This document shows positions 12,882 through 14,581 of a stretch of 14,581 nt of DNA, piece by piece. The stretch covers positions 1 through 14,581 of the forward strand of contig CAYZXS010000072.1 of assembly GCA_964482495.1 (NCBI GenBank), written 5' to 3'. The DNA comes from J029 sp964482495 (GTDB lineage Bacteria; Planctomycetota; UBA1135). Numbering within the stretch: the stretch's first letter is position 1; each line of letters opens with the position of its first letter. Made by a program: the position numbers and the translations under genes. Under the pieces are notes generated by a model. It was given only the letters and a program-made list of their open reading frames with translations. It had not been told where the DNA came from and did not search any database.

Positions 12882-13883
12882 GTGGCCGACCGCTTCCTCG
12901 AGATCCTGGTCCCCGCCGAGCGGGCCGAGACGGTCGACGCCGTGCTCGAGGAGGCCAAGCCGACCTGGAGCTGGTTCCACGTCGCCGAGGGGCTGGCGAT
13001 CTACCGCCTGCTGGTGCCAGCGGAGCGGGTCGAAGGCCTGCTCGATCCGCTGCAGACGCGCTTCGCCGGGGAGGAGCGCTTCCGCGCCGTGGTGATGCGG
13101 GTCGAGGCCGCCCTTCCGCGCCCGCAGGAGCCCGAGCCGGACCCGGCGGCGGAGGAGGAGAAGCCGTCGCCGGCGCGGGTGGCGCGCGAGGAGCTCTACG
13201 CCAGCCTCAGCGACCAGGCCAAGACCGGGCCGGTGTTCTACGCCACGGTGGTCCTGTCGACCATCGTCGCCGCGATCGGCCTCGGCCGCGACAACCCGGC
13301 GGTGGTGATCGGCGCGATGGTGATCGCGCCGCTGCTGGGGCCGAACATGGCCTTGGCGCTGGCGACGACCCTGGGCGACCTGGACCTGGGCCGCCGGGCG
13401 CTGAAGGCGAACGGGATCGGTCTCGGCCTGGCCTTCCTCGTGGCCGTGCTGCTCGGCTGGCTGCCCTTCGTCGAGATCGACTCCGGCGAGCTGGTGGCGC
13501 GCACCGAGATCAGCGTGACCGACATCCTGCTCGGCCTGGCGGCCGGCGCCGCGGGCGCCCTCGCCTTCACCTCGGGCATGTCGGCGGCGCTGGTGGGGGT
13601 CATGGTCGCAGTGGCGCTGCTGCCGCCGCTGGTGACCTTCGCCATCTTCCTGGTCCGCGGCGATGCCCACGCGCTGTCGGCGCTCCTGCTGCTGGCGGTC
13701 AACATCATCTGCGTCAACCTGGCGGGGGTGGGGGTGTTCCTGGCCCAGGGCATCCGCCCGCGCACCTGGTGGGAGGCTGCGCGGTCGAAGAAGCAGGCCC
13801 GCCGCGCCCTGATGATGTGGCTCGGCCTGCTGCTGGTGGCCGCCGCGTTGATCTGGTTGGCGGGGAAGACGAGCGGCGCCTGA
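12882..13883 (+). CDS. DUF389 family integral membrane protein
   Basis: This 333-residue protein starts at a GTG. A soluble N-terminal domain (about 1-75, beginning RFLEILVPAE) and a Pro/Glu-rich linker (78-98) precede about seven hydrophobic segments (roughly 117-133, 138-160, 178-195, 213-230, 235-257, 264-288, 310-327). The family signatures are VVIGAMVIAPLLGP at 141-154 and SGMSAALVGVMVAVALLPPL at 231-250, both rich in Gly and Pro inside membrane segments. DUF389 proteins are widespread and, to my knowledge, have no settled biochemical role; a transport function is a guess. Seven base pairs separate it from the glycerophosphodiesterase gene, so the two are probably one operon. It ends 6 bp from a convergent gene with no clear terminator between them. 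Confidence 0.9.
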   Translation: MADRFLEILVPAERAETVDAVLEEAKPTWSWFHVAEGLAIYRLLVPAERVEGLLDPLQTRFAGEERFRAVVMRVEAALPRPQEPEPDPAAEEEKPSPARVAREELYASLSDQAKTGPVFYATVVLSTIVAAIGLGRDNPAVVIGAMVIAPLLGPNMALALATTLGDLDLGRRALKANGIGLGLAFLVAVLLGWLPFVEIDSGELVARTEISVTDILLGLAAGAAGALAFTSGMSAALVGVMVAVALLPPLVTFAIFLVRGDAHALSALLLLAVNIICVNLAGVGVFLAQGIRPRTWWEAARSKKQARRALMMWLGLLLVAAALIWLAGKTSGA

Positions 13884-13889
13884 TCGGGC

Positions 13890-14522
13890 TCAGCCCTCCA
13901 CGACCACCGTCTTCGAGGTGGTGTTCGCTGCCTTCACCCTGACCTCGAAGGCTTCCGCGAGCGGCCGGAGCGGCTGGCCGAGCGCGCCGAGGCTCCGGGC
14001 CATGACCTCGACACGGCAGGTCCCTTCGGGGGCCAGGACCCGGCCGCTCCGGCTCAGCCGCTGCTCCCAGCTAGGGTCGCGGCCAGGCCGCGGAACGGCG
14101 GGGGTCAGCCGGATGACGACGACCTCGAGCTCCTCCATGGCGTCCTCCAAGCCGACCAGGTCGAGCTCGATCCAGCCGAAGTCGTCCACGAGGATCGTCT
14201 GGGTGCCGGCGCCAGCAGCCAGGTTCACGCGCAGCAGGGATCCTGCCAAGGCGACCTGCAAGGGCAGGGTTCCAGGAGGAAGTTCGAGCAGGCGGAAGCG
14301 GCCGGCTTCGAGGACCTCGTGTTCCACGGGGCTCCCCTGCGTGGAGAAGCTCGCCTCCTCGACGAGCAGGATCGCGCCGTCCGCCTGGCGGAATTCGACT
14401 GCCGCCTCCCTGCCCGCCTGGAGCGCGAAGTCGCGGCCGTCCTCGCTGACGAGCTCCACGTCCGCGAAGGTCGCGGCGGCGAAGCCGGGAGCGCGGACGC
14501 GCAGGGTGGCCGACGGCGTCAC
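13890..14522 (-). CDS. Hypothetical beta-rich protein, possibly N-terminally truncated
   Basis: This open frame of 210 residues starts at a GTG. The sequence is rich in Val, Leu, Glu and short beta strands: TLRVRAPGFAAATFADVEL (6-24), GRFRLLELPPGTLPLQVAL near 73-91, and WIELDLVGLEDAMEELEVVV near 117-136. This looks like carboxypeptidase-regulatory or Ig-like modules of large secreted proteins. It has no signal peptide, which is odd for such a domain. An in-frame TGA lies at 14579-14577, and the codons between it and the GTG read as a Gly/Ser-rich stretch (IANPNIGGGSGSGGRVTP), so this may be the tail of a larger gene broken by a frameshift or stop just beyond. A -10-like TAACAT (14565-14560) offers the alternative that the gene is intact. 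Coding bias supports a real reading frame; function unknown. Confidence 0.6.
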   Translation of the reverse strand: MTPSATLRVRAPGFAAATFADVELVSEDGRDFALQAGREAAVEFRQADGAILLVEEASFSTQGSPVEHEVLEAGRFRLLELPPGTLPLQVALAGSLLRVNLAAGAGTQTILVDDFGWIELDLVGLEDAMEELEVVVIRLTPAVPRPGRDPSWEQRLSRSGRVLAPEGTCRVEVMARSLGALGQPLRPLAEAFEVRVKAANTTSKTVVVEG

Positions 14523-14559
14523 CGGAGTGACCCGGCCCCCTGATCCGGATCCACCCCCA

Positions 14560-14569
14560 ATGTTAGGAT
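14560..14569. promoter_or_regulatory. AT-rich spot with -10-like elements on both strands
   Basis: The ATGTTAGGAT stretch gives TAACAT on the minus strand, 37 bp before the GTG at 14522, and TAGGAT (14564-14569) on the plus strand, which would serve a gene beyond the right edge. The minus-strand -35 would lie outside the window, so neither can be confirmed. Confidence 0.25.
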
Positions 14570-14581
14570 TCGCGATTCAGG

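Noticed and set aside
14073..14078. TAGGGT on the plus strand as a fourth promoter copy
   Set aside because: It lies inside the minus-strand gene with no plus-strand gene downstream, and lacks the preceding GT and a -35 box.
1..14581. CRISPR array, insertion sequence, transposase, integrase or rRNA
   Set aside because: No regularly spaced direct repeats, terminal inverted repeats with a transposase, recombinase motifs or rRNA-like sequence were seen on either strand.

Overview
The window is GC-rich DNA (by eye around 70% G+C) from a bacterium with a Gram-negative-type envelope. It encodes an OprO/OprP-type outer-membrane porin, two predicted lipoproteins, a di-heme cytochrome c peroxidase-like protein and a very large secreted alpha-2-macroglobulin (A2M) family protein. 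The C-terminal domain of the secreted 341-residue protein, and the leader and promoter style, resemble what I recall from marine Planctomycetota. That assignment is an impression from family resemblance, not a search result.

Layout. Positions 1-175 are less GC-rich. They hold the first codons of a gene running off the left edge on the minus strand, a terminator-like hairpin, and the 3' half of a tRNA (tRNA-Phe-like, with CCA) on the minus strand that has no 5' half. This is the usual footprint of site-specific integration into a tRNA gene. Next comes a minus-strand cytochrome c peroxidase/MauG-like lipoprotein (172-1263), then a candidate 37-residue membrane or secreted microprotein (1326-1439) with its own promoter-like sequence. 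One gene fills 8 kb (1596-9599): a 2667-residue A2M-family protein with a TPR array and a macroglobulin-like unit at both ends, a bait-like low-complexity segment, and a thioester domain that lacks the Cys-x-x-Gln thioester. A secreted 341-residue protein with calcium-loop-like motifs follows (9719-10744). Strong hairpins separate it from the convergent porin gene (10813-12012, minus). The porin is divergent, across only 25 bp, from a glycerophosphodiester phosphodiesterase lipoprotein (12038-12874), which is followed 7 bp later by a DUF389 membrane protein (12882-13883). The right end holds a minus-strand hypothetical beta-rich protein (13890-14522) without a signal peptide.

How the genes may work together. 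Most products are predicted to act in or beyond the cell envelope. The glycerophosphodiesterase and the anion-porin-family protein share one tiny AT-rich promoter gap and could form a phosphate or glycerophosphodiester uptake pair (inference). The giant A2M protein looks like a periplasmic or surface protease-interaction or scaffold protein. Its duplicated TPR-macroglobulin bookends are the most unusual structure here. Three plus-strand genes share a GTAGGGT element upstream, a plausible -10 box for the housekeeping sigma factor. Most start codons lack a Shine-Dalgarno sequence.
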